Assembly (NCBI GenBank): GCA_965230495.1
Contig: OZ246004.1
Location: forward strand, 2,666,001 to 2,730,000
DNA from: JACJYM01 sp965230495
Lineage (GTDB): Bacteria; Bacteroidota; Bacteroidia; Chitinophagales; Saprospiraceae
Reading direction: 5' to 3'
Length of the DNA stretch: 64,000 nt
Below are positions 33,647-42,003 of this stretch, in pieces. Position numbers and translations under genes: made by a program. The notes below the pieces were generated by a model, which made no database searches, was not told where the DNA came from, and saw only the letters and a program-made list of their open reading frames with translations. Each line of letters begins with the position of its first letter. The stretch's first letter is position 1.

Positions 33647-34783
33647 ATGGAGTATACCGATGAGTTAATAAACATCAGGAGGCAATTACACGCATATCCC
33701 GAATTATCTGAAAATGAATACCGGACTGCTGATAAAATAGTTGGATTTATAAATCAATATAAGCCAACAACAATTGTTGAAAATGTTGGAGGAGCTGGAG
33801 TACTTGTTATTTTCGATAGTTGTAAAAAAGGAGCAACTATACTTTTTCGTGCAGAATTAGATGCATTACCTATTCACGAGGTCAACGATTTCGAATACCG
33901 CTCAACAGTTGATAAAGTAGCCCATAAATGTGGTCATGATGGGCATTCGACAATTTTGATAGGTTTGGCAAAGCGTTTGTCAGAACAGCCTCTGTCAAAA
34001 GGAAAAGTAGTATTACTTTTTCAACCAGCAGAAGAGAATGGTGTAGGTGCAAAAGCTGTTTTATCTGACCCAAAGTTTGCAAATATACAGCCCAATTATG
34101 TCTTTGCTTTTCATAATTTACCAGGATACCCGTTACATCAGGTTGTTGTGAGAAAGCATTCTTTTACCGCTGCAGTAAAAAGCATCATTATCAGCCTACA
34201 AGGAAAAACGGCACATGCCGCCGAACCAGAATTTGGTATAAATCCAGCTTTAGCAATTGCCTCGATATTGAGTAGAATTAATGCACTTTCCAATAATCAG
34301 CCTGAACGTGCGGATTTTGCAGTCATTACACCAATCCACATTGATATGGGTAAACCCTACTATGGCATTTCTGCTGGCTATGGCGAATTAAGGCTGACAA
34401 TCAGAGCGTGGACTGAGGAGCAGCTAGATTTGCTTTCGGAAAAAGTACTCGAAATCATTCACTCAACAGCAAAAGTAAATCAGTTAAAATCAAAGGTCAA
34501 TTGGACACATCATTTTGCGGCTAACCAAAACGATGCGCAACTAGTCGATATGGTATCTCAAGCTGCTATCGACAATCAATTGTCAGTAGTCCATAGAGAA
34601 TACCCTTTTAAATGGGGAGAAGATTTTGGCTTGTTTACTCAAAAATATAAAGGAACCATGTTCGGCATAGGTTCTGGGGAAAATAGTCCTGCTTTACACA
34701 ATCCTGATTATGATTTTCCTGACCAAATAATCCCATCAGGAGTAAATCTATTTTACAGCATCGCTTCTAAAATATTGAGATAA
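33647..34783 (+). CDS. M20-family amidohydrolase (hippurate/N-acyl-amino-acid type)
   Basis: This enzyme has about 378 residues, starting at the ATG at 33647 (an upstream TTG at 33617 is in frame). It has M20D features: LHAYPELSENEYRTADKI, the metal motif HKCGHDGHST, QPAEENGVGAKAV and a dimerisation insert with GKTAHAAEPEFGINP. Such enzymes cleave N-acyl or amide bonds of amino acids in the cytoplasm. It precedes the alanine racemase by 1 nt; a hydrolysis-plus-racemisation sequence is plausible. Confidence 0.92.
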   Translation: MEYTDELINIRRQLHAYPELSENEYRTADKIVGFINQYKPTTIVENVGGAGVLVIFDSCKKGATILFRAELDALPIHEVNDFEYRSTVDKVAHKCGHDGHSTILIGLAKRLSEQPLSKGKVVLLFQPAEENGVGAKAVLSDPKFANIQPNYVFAFHNLPGYPLHQVVVRKHSFTAAVKSIIISLQGKTAHAAEPEFGINPALAIASILSRINALSNNQPERADFAVITPIHIDMGKPYYGISAGYGELRLTIRAWTEEQLDLLSEKVLEIIHSTAKVNQLKSKVNWTHHFAANQNDAQLVDMVSQAAIDNQLSVVHREYPFKWGEDFGLFTQKYKGTMFGIGSGENSPALHNPDYDFPDQIIPSGVNLFYSIASKILR

Positions 34784-34784
34784 C

Positions 34785-35939
34785 ATGATGCTACATACAT
34801 CACAAATTGAATTAAGCAAATCTGCTTTGAAGCACAACCTTGAATTTATAAAACGAATGATAGGTAAAAATACTTGCTTGTCCTCAGTAGTAAAAGGCAA
34901 TGCGTATGGCCATGGCATTGAGCAATTTGTTCCATTGGCAAAAGAATGTGGTATAGGTCACTTTTCAGTTTTTAGTACGGACGAAGCTTATAGGGTGCAT
35001 AAGTCACTCAATGACAAAATACCTATTATGATAATGGGGATGATAGATAATGACCAACTGGAATGGGTAATAGAAAACGAAATTTCGTTTTTTGTATTTG
35101 AGGAGGATCGCTTGGAACAAGCAACAGCTATTGCTGAACGGCTGGGTAAGCCTGCCCAGATACATATCGAAATAGAAACAGGAATGAATCGCACAGGGTT
35201 TTCAACTAAAAAATTATCCAGAATATTGCAATACATAAAAAATGTATCACCTCATCTTGTTGTAAAGGGCTTATGTACACATTATGCTGGTGCAGAAAGT
35301 ATAGCAAATCACCATCGAGTCAAAAGACAAGAAAGTATTTACGATAGAGCTTACAAAAGAATGATAAACTTCGGATTGCCACCTGAAATGAAGCATACTG
35401 CCTGTTCTGCTGCTGCCATTCGGTATCCCAAAACAAGGATGGATTTAGTTAGGATTGGTATCCTTCAATATGGTTTTTTCCCAAGCAGAGAAATTTTAAT
35501 ACATTATCTAACTAAAAACAAAGAGAATATTTATCCGTTGAAAAGAATTATTTCATGGAAGAGTAAGATCCTAAGTGTTAAGTCAGTAAAAACAGGAGAA
35601 TTTATTGGTTATGGTACATCGTATCTTGCCAATTCAGATATGAAAATAGCTACAGTACCTGTGGGATATGGACATGGTTTTAGTCGCTCTTTAAGCAACC
35701 AAGGACGAGTACTAATCCATGAACAACGAGTTAGTGTGGTAGGTACAGTTAATATGAATATGATGTCTGTAGATGTCTCCAATTTAGATAGTGTAAAAAA
35801 GGGGGATGAAGTTGTTATCATCGGTAACCAAGGGGATTTGGAAATTTCGGTCGCCTCGTTTAGTGAGTTTAGTGACCAAGTTAACTATGAACTTTTGACC
35901 AGACTACCTTCCAATATTCCGAGGAAGGTTATTGAATAA
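34785..35939 (+). CDS. alr: Alanine racemase
   Basis: This 384-residue PLP enzyme has the alanine racemase layout: the PLP lysine in LSSVVKGNAYGHGIEQF, EIETGMNRTGF, and the C-terminal catalytic Tyr region IGYGTSYLAN with VPVGYGHGFSR and VGTVNMNMMSVDVS. Interconverts L- and D-alanine or a related amino acid. Because it is in an accessory cluster, it may not be the housekeeping enzyme for cell-wall D-Ala. It is 14 nt from the next racemase. Confidence 0.9.
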   Translation: MMLHTSQIELSKSALKHNLEFIKRMIGKNTCLSSVVKGNAYGHGIEQFVPLAKECGIGHFSVFSTDEAYRVHKSLNDKIPIMIMGMIDNDQLEWVIENEISFFVFEEDRLEQATAIAERLGKPAQIHIEIETGMNRTGFSTKKLSRILQYIKNVSPHLVVKGLCTHYAGAESIANHHRVKRQESIYDRAYKRMINFGLPPEMKHTACSAAAIRYPKTRMDLVRIGILQYGFFPSREILIHYLTKNKENIYPLKRIISWKSKILSVKSVKTGEFIGYGTSYLANSDMKIATVPVGYGHGFSRSLSNQGRVLIHEQRVSVVGTVNMNMMSVDVSNLDSVKKGDEVVIIGNQGDLEISVASFSEFSDQVNYELLTRLPSNIPRKVIE

Positions 35940-35953
35940 CCAAATTAAAAAAT

Positions 35954-37024
35954 ATGGCGTATATCCAATTAGACAAAAAAAGACTATTGCACAACTATGA
36001 ATTCCTTAATGAAGTATTTTCACTAAGGAATATAGACTGGTCGATAGTTACAAAACTCTTGTGTGGGAATAAGGATTTTTTACAAGTTATTCTTGATACT
36101 GGTATTCGAGAAATTTGTGATAGCAGAATCAAAAACCTCAAACGAATTAAATCTCTAAAACCAGAAGTACAGACCGTGTATATCAAACCTCCCTCTAAAC
36201 GAAGCATTCCAAATATTGTGAGATATGCAGACGTCAGTTTTAATACTGAAAGCTCAACCGTGGAATTACTATCCAAAGAAGCCGTAAAGCAAAGTAAAAT
36301 TCACCGTATTACAATTATGATAGAACTTGGTGATTTAAGAGAAGGGATTATGGGCGAACATCTCACAACCTTCTATGAAAAAATATTTAACCTTCCAAAT
36401 ATAGAAGTGGTAGCCATTGGTACCAATTTAAATTGCTTACATGGCGTAATGCCTTCTAGGGATAAACTGGTACAACTTAGTTTGTACAAACAAATTGTCG
36501 AATTAAAATTCAATAAAAAGATCAGATGGATAACGGCAGGCACTTCTGTTGTATTACCCCTGTTATTTAGAAGGCAAGTACCAAAAGCTGTAAACCATTT
36601 CCGAATAGGTGAAACTCTATTCTTTGGTAACAACCTATTTACAGGTAAGCCAATAAAAACTATGAAGTCAAATGTATTTAAACTCTTTAGTCAAATAATA
36701 GAAATCACCAAAAAGCCTAAAGTACCAATCGGTGTATTGGCAGAAAACCCCTCTGGAGAAGTTTTTGAGGTTAATGAATCTGATTATGGTATAACCTCAT
36801 ATAGGGCAATTCTCGACATAGGATTACTGGACATAAGTCCTGATTATCTTATGCCAAATGATTCTAAAATTACAATTGTAAATGCCAGCTCTGATATGCT
36901 AGTTGTTGATCTAGGCAAAACACGTAGAAATTATAAGGTTGGGGACTTCATTACTTTTGAGTTAAAATATATGGGTGCATTAAGATTAATGAGTTCAGAC
37001 TATATTGAAAAAAGAGTTGTATAA
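35954..37024 (+). CDS. Ornithine-racemase-like PLP enzyme (alanine racemase N-terminal fold)
   Basis: This 356-residue protein has the PLP lysine in WSIVTKLLCGN and family marks including ICDSRIKNLKRI, NTESSTVELLSKEA and ELGDLREGIM. This pattern matches the alanine/ornithine racemase group (Orr), which converts L- to D-ornithine, though other basic amino acids are possible. It is the last gene of the racemase unit. Confidence 0.82.
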   Translation: MAYIQLDKKRLLHNYEFLNEVFSLRNIDWSIVTKLLCGNKDFLQVILDTGIREICDSRIKNLKRIKSLKPEVQTVYIKPPSKRSIPNIVRYADVSFNTESSTVELLSKEAVKQSKIHRITIMIELGDLREGIMGEHLTTFYEKIFNLPNIEVVAIGTNLNCLHGVMPSRDKLVQLSLYKQIVELKFNKKIRWITAGTSVVLPLLFRRQVPKAVNHFRIGETLFFGNNLFTGKPIKTMKSNVFKLFSQIIEITKKPKVPIGVLAENPSGEVFEVNESDYGITSYRAILDIGLLDISPDYLMPNDSKITIVNASSDMLVVDLGKTRRNYKVGDFITFELKYMGALRLMSSDYIEKRVV

Positions 37025-37142
37025 TAATTTTGACTAGGTACTTTGAGAATATAAAAAAGACGCTCTTTCCTTAGAATTTCAAAGGAGTATCTATTCAGAT
37101 GGTGAACTTACGGTAATCACTTTGGGAGATTTCGACCATCGC

Positions 37143-37214
37143 ATCGACAACAAATGACAAAACAAAAAAACGCAACTATTTGAACATCAAATAATCGCGT
37201 TTGTTTTTAAGTTG
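37143..37214. repeat. Trailer hairpin repeat, right copy / tRNA-Gln terminator
   Basis: This copy directly follows the 3' end of tRNA-Gln on the minus strand. Its stem (37168-37183 with 37187-37202) is followed by a T run, so it should terminate the tRNA transcript. Relative to the left copy (24725-24796), the flanks are direct but the 35-bp hairpin is inverted. Confidence 0.75.
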
Positions 37215-37283
37215 ACCCACTAGGACTCGAACCTAGAATGTCTGGACCAAAACCAGATGTGTTGCCAATTACACCATGGGTCA
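37212..37283 (-). tRNA. tRNA-Gln (anticodon TTG)
   Basis: The minus strand folds as a tRNA: acceptor TGACCCA with TGGGTCA, D-arm with GTGTAATTGGCAACAC, anticodon stem TCTGG/CCAGA with loop TTTTGGT (anticodon TTG), and T-arm CTAGG-TTCGAGT-CCTAG. CCA is not encoded. The 3' end faces the 24.8-37.1 kb accessory region. Confidence 0.95.
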
Positions 37284-37385
37284 AATTCGTCGCAAAAGTA
37301 ATACTATTTCTTTATTTAAAAATAGTAAAACATATTTTTTTTATTTTTTGAATAGCTGTCAAATCGGATCATTAAATTTACACTT

Positions 37386-38030
37386 ATGAACCGAGACATA
37401 TCAAAACTAAGACAAAATTACTTACAAGCTTCTCTTAACAAAGAAGAACTGGAGATACACCCTATTGATCAATTCAACAAATGGTTTCAAGATGCATTAA
37501 GAGAGAAAATTAACGAACCAAATGCCTTTATACTGAGTACTGTAAGTGAATCCGGGCAGCCTTCCGGCAGAACCGTCTTGCTTAAAGAAATCACCGAAGA
37601 AGGATTTATTTTTTACACCAATTATAACAGTGAAAAAGCAAAAAATATTAATTCTAATCCTAAGGTAGCTGCTACTTTTCTTTGGCTTGGCATCGAAAGA
37701 CAAGTAAGAGTTGAAGGTCTAGCCGTAAAAGTCAGTAAAGAAATTAGTCAAAAATACTTTGACTCCAGACCACGTGGCAGTAAAATAGGAGCCTGGTCTT
37801 CTCCACAAAGTTCAATAATAGAAAATAGAGATATCCTGACTCAATCATATGAACATTATGATTCTGAATTCTCAGATGATGATCAGATTCCTGTTCCTCC
37901 TTTTTGGGGAGGTTTTATCATTAGACCTACAGCAATTGAATTTTGGCAAGGAAGACCCTCTCGCCTTCATGATAGATTTAGATTTGAGCTTATAGATAAT
38001 AGCTGGCAAATAAGTAGACTGGCCCCATGA
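37386..38030 (+). CDS. pdxH: Pyridoxamine 5'-phosphate oxidase
   Basis: This 214-residue FMN enzyme makes pyridoxal 5'-phosphate from pyridoxine or pyridoxamine phosphate. Motifs include FILSTVSESGQPSGRTVLLK, FYTNYNSEKAKNI, RQVRVEGLAVKVS, WSSPQSSIIENR and the C-terminal EFWQGRPSRLHDR. Length is normal for the family. It is overlapped by 4 nt by the downstream Rieske gene, suggesting one transcript. Confidence 0.95.
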   Translation: MNRDISKLRQNYLQASLNKEELEIHPIDQFNKWFQDALREKINEPNAFILSTVSESGQPSGRTVLLKEITEEGFIFYTNYNSEKAKNINSNPKVAATFLWLGIERQVRVEGLAVKVSKEISQKYFDSRPRGSKIGAWSSPQSSIIENRDILTQSYEHYDSEFSDDDQIPVPPFWGGFIIRPTAIEFWQGRPSRLHDRFRFELIDNSWQISRLAP

Positions 38031-39112
38031 TGAAAAGATTTATAGTTGATGATGACATTACGATAGCCGAAACCCTTCCAGGCAGCTTTTATTCTGATCA
38101 AAATATATTTGACGAGATAAGGGAAAAAATATTCTATAAAACATGGAATTGGATAGGGGACCATTCTCTCATTCCACATCAAAATAGCGTCCATCCGTTT
38201 GTTCTCTATGAAAGATATATTGATGACCCACTTTTGATTTGTAGAAATGAGAGTGGTAAACTAATATGCCTTAGTAATGTATGTACACACCGTGGTAATA
38301 TACTAGCTACTCACCCCGGACAAATGAGAGACTTGATATGTATGTACCATGGAAGGAGATTTTCCAGAGATGGAGAAATGAAATCAATGCCAGAATTTGA
38401 GGAAGCAAAAAACTTTCCTAGGTCCTGTGATCATCTAAAGTCTTTTTCTGTAGATAGCCTTGGTCCATTTTTATTTATGAGTTTCGATCCGAAATTCGAG
38501 TTTAATCAAATAAAAAAAGTAATTAGCGAAAGAGTTGGTTTCCTCCCGTTGGATCATTTTAAACTTGACATTAGCTCAAGTAAAGATTATCTGGTTAATT
38601 GCCATTGGGCCTTGTATTGTGATAATTATTTAGAAGGTTTTCATATTCCCTTTGTTCATCCGGATCTTAATACTTTGCTCGATTACAAAAATTATAATAC
38701 TCTAACTTATGATCATCTCAGCTTGCAAATCGGACATGCCCGTGGAGGAGAATTCACGTTTGATCTTCCCAAAAGGCATCCTGATGAAGGGAAGGATATA
38801 GCTGCATATTACTATTGGATATTTCCTAATATTATGCTCAATTTCTATCCCTGGGGATTATCTGTTAATGTTGTAAAACCAATTAATGTGAACAGAACCA
38901 AGGTATCTTTTCTTACATATATATATGATGATTCAAAATTTGACAATAAGGCAAGTGCTCTGTTGGATAAAGTTGAAAGAGAGGATGAATTTGTAGTTGA
39001 AGGGGTTCATAAAGGTTTAAAATCACATCACTATACTACTGGTAGATTTTCTCCAAAAATGGAAAAAGGCGTTCATCATTTTCAGCGATTATTAGCCAAT
39101 TATCTCAATTAA
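38027..39112 (+). CDS. Rieske non-haem iron oxygenase, alpha subunit type
   Basis: This 361-residue oxygenase has a Rieske [2Fe-2S] centre, CTHRGN and CMYHGRRF (CxH...CxxH), and the mononuclear-iron motif in DNYLEGFHIPFVHPDL. Family members hydroxylate or demethylate aromatic or quaternary-amine substrates in the cytoplasm with a partner reductase. No reductase is adjacent. Overlap with pdxH is a common Bacteroidota arrangement of no clear functional meaning. Confidence 0.92.
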   Translation: MMKRFIVDDDITIAETLPGSFYSDQNIFDEIREKIFYKTWNWIGDHSLIPHQNSVHPFVLYERYIDDPLLICRNESGKLICLSNVCTHRGNILATHPGQMRDLICMYHGRRFSRDGEMKSMPEFEEAKNFPRSCDHLKSFSVDSLGPFLFMSFDPKFEFNQIKKVISERVGFLPLDHFKLDISSSKDYLVNCHWALYCDNYLEGFHIPFVHPDLNTLLDYKNYNTLTYDHLSLQIGHARGGEFTFDLPKRHPDEGKDIAAYYYWIFPNIMLNFYPWGLSVNVVKPINVNRTKVSFLTYIYDDSKFDNKASALLDKVEREDEFVVEGVHKGLKSHHYTTGRFSPKMEKGVHHFQRLLANYLN

Positions 39113-39115
39113 GAA

Positions 39116-39583
39116 TTAAGGCAAGGTATACTCTACATCGTTCTTCTTACCATCTAATAAATAACGTTGAATGTTATTATCTGAACGTATACTCATTATG
39201 TTTCGTTGATCAGCATAAAGGTCAGTAAGAATCTTGTTGAAAACACTGACTTTCTCAACAGAGTTTTCATCAGTTCTTAATGTTATATTCGTCCAGACAG
39301 CCTGATCAGCGGCGAAACTATCATGGTATTCCCAAATAACTTCTTTGTCGTTTATTTTTACAATTAGATTCTTTTTAATAAAAGAAAATATAAGACTATC
39401 GGCATTGGTGTATTCCTCAGGAAGCTCCTCACCAGGAACAAGGTTCATAGCCATTTGTAAATCGTCGTAGAATATTTTGGTCTCAACCGTAATAGTCTGC
39501 TTTCCAACATTAAATTTTGTTTGACTTACATGAATATCGTGGGCTTTACTCCAAAACAATAATGTTAGATACATCCAGACCAT
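39116..39583 (-). CDS. DUF6702 family protein
   Basis: This protein has about 155 residues from an ATG at 39583 (39613 also in frame). A signal-like MVWMYLTLLFWSKA precedes the DUF6702 domain, with AHDIHVSQTKFNVGKQTIT and ETKIFYDDLQMAM. Function is unknown; members are exported. It is 1 nt after the CAP gene, and its stop is 3 nt from the convergent Rieske gene stop with no terminator between. Confidence 0.85.
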   Translation of the reverse strand: MVWMYLTLLFWSKAHDIHVSQTKFNVGKQTITVETKIFYDDLQMAMNLVPGEELPEEYTNADSLIFSFIKKNLIVKINDKEVIWEYHDSFAADQAVWTNITLRTDENSVEKVSVFNKILTDLYADQRNIMSIRSDNNIQRYLLDGKKNDVEYTLP

Positions 39584-39584
39584 T

Positions 39585-40061
39585 TTATTGATCTTTTCTT
39601 TTCTTAGCTCCAAAATGTTGTACCCAGAATCTATCGTATCTTGCTACTGCCATTTCCTTCATCTTAGGGTTCATCATCATTTTGCAATGCGACTTACTAT
39701 TTTTCCAATCAATAAAAACTTCCCTAAATGTCTTCTGCCCTTCTCCTATATTTTCACCCACATACCTCCATGGATAATCATACTGATCAATCCGCTTACC
39801 TATACTTAGCCCCTTACTATTGTAGTGTGAGAAGTAGTTATATCTACTCATATCCTTTGCGTGGTCATATGCACTTTGATACAATACCTTATTCCATTTT
39901 ACCGGTCTTACGGGGGGCATATACTCCTTACCACAAAAACACCCTTTGGCACGTAATTTATTGACAGTACTCAACATTCTTGTCGAGCTTTCGTTCTCTG
40001 TACTAAACGAAGTAAGTATTATACTAAAAGAAGCAATCCACAAAATTGTCAGAAATCTCAT
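39585..40061 (-). CDS. CAP-domain (SCP/PR1-like) secreted protein
   Basis: This is about a 158-residue protein from the ATG at 40061, which starts a good signal peptide (MRFLTILWIASFSIILTSFS). The CAP domain shows YQSAYDHAKDMSRYNYFSHY, VGENIGEGQ and VQHFG. A TTG/ATG further upstream (40097) would add 12 residues without a signal. Molecular role of bacterial CAP proteins is unclear; envelope or extracellular location is likely. Confidence 0.88.
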   Translation of the reverse strand: MRFLTILWIASFSIILTSFSTENESSTRMLSTVNKLRAKGCFCGKEYMPPVRPVKWNKVLYQSAYDHAKDMSRYNYFSHYNSKGLSIGKRIDQYDYPWRYVGENIGEGQKTFREVFIDWKNSKSHCKMMMNPKMKEMAVARYDRFWVQHFGAKKRKDQ

Positions 40062-40217
40062 TTCAAGTATATTATTTACGAAGTAAAAACGAATCAAAAT
40101 ATTAAAAAATTATCAGACAATACTTGATTTATATTTTAATTAACTTATTTCGCAACTGATCTGTTTAAATATTTATACAAGAAATCTTTAATTTCTTAAT
40201 CACTTGAAATAATACAA

Positions 40218-40700
40218 ATGAAGACATACTCTTATTTAATCTTATTAATCCTCGCATTTACCTCCTGTTCCTCTGATGAAGTCGATGTTTGTGAAGAAAA
40301 CTGCGATATCAATGCCTCATCAAGTGAAATGATGATCATAGAGTCTTATCTACAGCAGAACAACTTAACTGCTCAACAAACTTGTCAGGGGGTATATTAT
40401 ATAATAACAAATGAAGGAAACGAAAATAAGCCAAATAGATGTAGTGAGATTATCATTCACTATGAAGGAAGACTGTTAAATGGTGAGATATTTGATTCTT
40501 CCTATGATAATGGGTCTGCTGCGACTTTATCTCTTGGTGGTGTAATAGAAGGCTGGAGATCTGCTCTTCCATTATTTGGTGAAGGTGGGACCGGCACCAT
40601 TATCATTCCGCCTAGTCTTGGTTATGGTAGTTCAGGTCAAAACACTATTCCGGGAAATGCTACATTAATTTTTGACATTGACCTGAAAAGTGTAAACTAA
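40218..40700 (+). CDS. FKBP-type peptidyl-prolyl isomerase lipoprotein
   Basis: This 160-residue protein has a lipobox (LILAFTSC) and an FKBP domain from about residue 70: IIHYEGRLLNGEIFDSSYDN, LGGVIEGWRSALPLFGEGG and IIPPSLGYGSSG, with FDIDLKSV at the end. It probably helps fold envelope proteins in the periplasm. It is a single-gene unit. Confidence 0.93.
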   Translation: MKTYSYLILLILAFTSCSSDEVDVCEENCDINASSSEMMIIESYLQQNNLTAQQTCQGVYYIITNEGNENKPNRCSEIIIHYEGRLLNGEIFDSSYDNGSAATLSLGGVIEGWRSALPLFGEGGTGTIIIPPSLGYGSSGQNTIPGNATLIFDIDLKSVN

Positions 40701-40875
40701 AGATAAGTATTTGACCGTTAAGGCTAAGTTAAACTTTACAACAAATCATACTTAGTTCATATATAATCAACTGAATATCTTACTATTATGTTTTTAACAT
40801 TTGTTTTATTCAGAACCTCTTAGAAACTTTTTAAAGTGACTTTTGGTCATATATATATAAGAATTAACAAAATCG

Positions 40876-40883
40876 TATTTTTG
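40876..40883 (+). promoter_or_regulatory. -7 element of the first OmpH gene
   Basis: TATTTTTG matches TAnnTTTG about 33 nt before the ATG at 40916; a -33 element at proper spacing is unclear. Confidence 0.4.
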
Positions 40884-40915
40884 CAATCAATTTTTAAAGA
40901 TTAAAATCAAATATC

Positions 40916-41434
40916 ATGATAAAGAAATTTTTAGTAATCCTTATCGCTTTCTTCTCCACTTTGAACGTCGCCAATTCTCAAAAAATAGCTTTGGTTGACA
41001 TAAATTCCGTTTTGGAGAGCATGACCGATTATAAAGCAGCCCAACAGCAAATAGATGATTTATCAGCTGATTGGCGTCAAGAGATTTCTGAACAGATGGA
41101 TGAGGTCAAAAGCCTTTATAATAAGTATCAGGCTGAACAAGTTCTTTTATCCGATGAACAAAGAAAAGAGCGAGAAGACGCTATTATTGAAAAAGAAAAC
41201 TACGTTCGTGAGTTACAAAGACAAAGATTTGGTCCGGAAGGAGATCTATTCCTTAAAAGACAGGAACTAATCAACCCTATTCAGGACAAGGTATTTGTAG
41301 CCATTGAAGCTTATGCCAGCGAAAAGGGATATGATTTGATATTTGACAAAAATGGGTCTGCGGGATTAATATTTGCAAATCCCGAATTTGACAAAACAGC
41401 TGACCTTAAAAAGAGGCTGGGATTAAAAGATTAA
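40916..41434 (+). CDS. OmpH/Skp-family periplasmic chaperone (first copy)
   Basis: This 172-residue protein has a signal peptide (FLVILIAFFSTLNVANS), IALVDINSVLESMTDYKAA and a long coiled-coil middle, as in Skp. It ends YDLIFDKNGSAGLIFANPEF. Skp trimers carry unfolded outer-membrane proteins through the periplasm. A second copy follows after 54 nt, a usual Bacteroidota arrangement. Confidence 0.92.
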   Translation: MIKKFLVILIAFFSTLNVANSQKIALVDINSVLESMTDYKAAQQQIDDLSADWRQEISEQMDEVKSLYNKYQAEQVLLSDEQRKEREDAIIEKENYVRELQRQRFGPEGDLFLKRQELINPIQDKVFVAIEAYASEKGYDLIFDKNGSAGLIFANPEFDKTADLKKRLGLKD

Positions 41435-41453
41435 TCGAAATAGATTAAAAAGT

Positions 41454-41461
41454 TATTTTTG
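41454..41461 (+). promoter_or_regulatory. -7 element of the second OmpH gene
   Basis: TATTTTTG matches TAnnTTTG, 27 nt before the ATG at 41489, so the second gene can be transcribed on its own. Confidence 0.4.
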
Positions 41462-41488
41462 CACTCTTAATATTTAAATAGATAAACA

Positions 41489-41989
41489 ATGAAACTTAAG
41501 TTATTAATAATAGGTTTGTTAACATTTGCATTGAGCTTCAATGCCAGTTCTCAAAACTTTGGCTATGTAAACACTCAAGAATTGCTTACCCAGCTTCCCG
41601 AAGTTAAAGAAGCCAATGCTAACATTGAGAATTTAAAAAAGCAGCTTCAAAAGAAGGGGCAGAATATGATCGCTGATTTGCAAGCTAAGTATCAGGACTT
41701 GGAAAGAAGACAAAATGATCTCTCTCCTAAGCAGATGGAAGAAGAAGCTGTCAAGATAAGAACTGAAGAACAAAAGATTGCCGAATTTGAGCAATCAAGT
41801 CAACAAAAAATATTGGCAAAAAGTGAAGAGTTATTGCAACCTATTCAACAAAAAGTTCAAACTGCCATTGATGCAGTCGCAGCAGAAGATAATTATACAT
41901 ATATATTTGATGCCAGTTTAGGAGTCTTATTATACGCTGATCCTGCTGCTGACATCACGAATAAGGTGAAAGCTAAATTGGGATTGTAA
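41489..41989 (+). CDS. OmpH/Skp-family periplasmic chaperone (second copy)
   Basis: This 166-residue paralogue has a signal peptide (LLIIGLLTFALSFNASS), FGYVNTQELLTQLPEVKEAN, a coiled coil with QKKGQNMIADLQAKYQDLER and a terminal YTYIFDASLGVLLYADPAAD. It has the same presumed chaperone role as the gene before it. The glutamate racemase follows by 14 nt. Confidence 0.93.
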   Translation: MKLKLLIIGLLTFALSFNASSQNFGYVNTQELLTQLPEVKEANANIENLKKQLQKKGQNMIADLQAKYQDLERRQNDLSPKQMEEEAVKIRTEEQKIAEFEQSSQQKILAKSEELLQPIQQKVQTAIDAVAAEDNYTYIFDASLGVLLYADPAADITNKVKAKLGL

Positions 41990-42003
41990 CTTTTACTTAG
42001 TAA

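Larger units (their letters stand above)
37025..37385. other. Intergenic region with hairpin repeat and tRNA-Gln
   Basis: This 361-nt gap contains the right copy of the trailer hairpin (37143-37214) and tRNA-Gln. No coding region was seen in 37025-37140 or 37284-37385. Confidence 0.6.
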
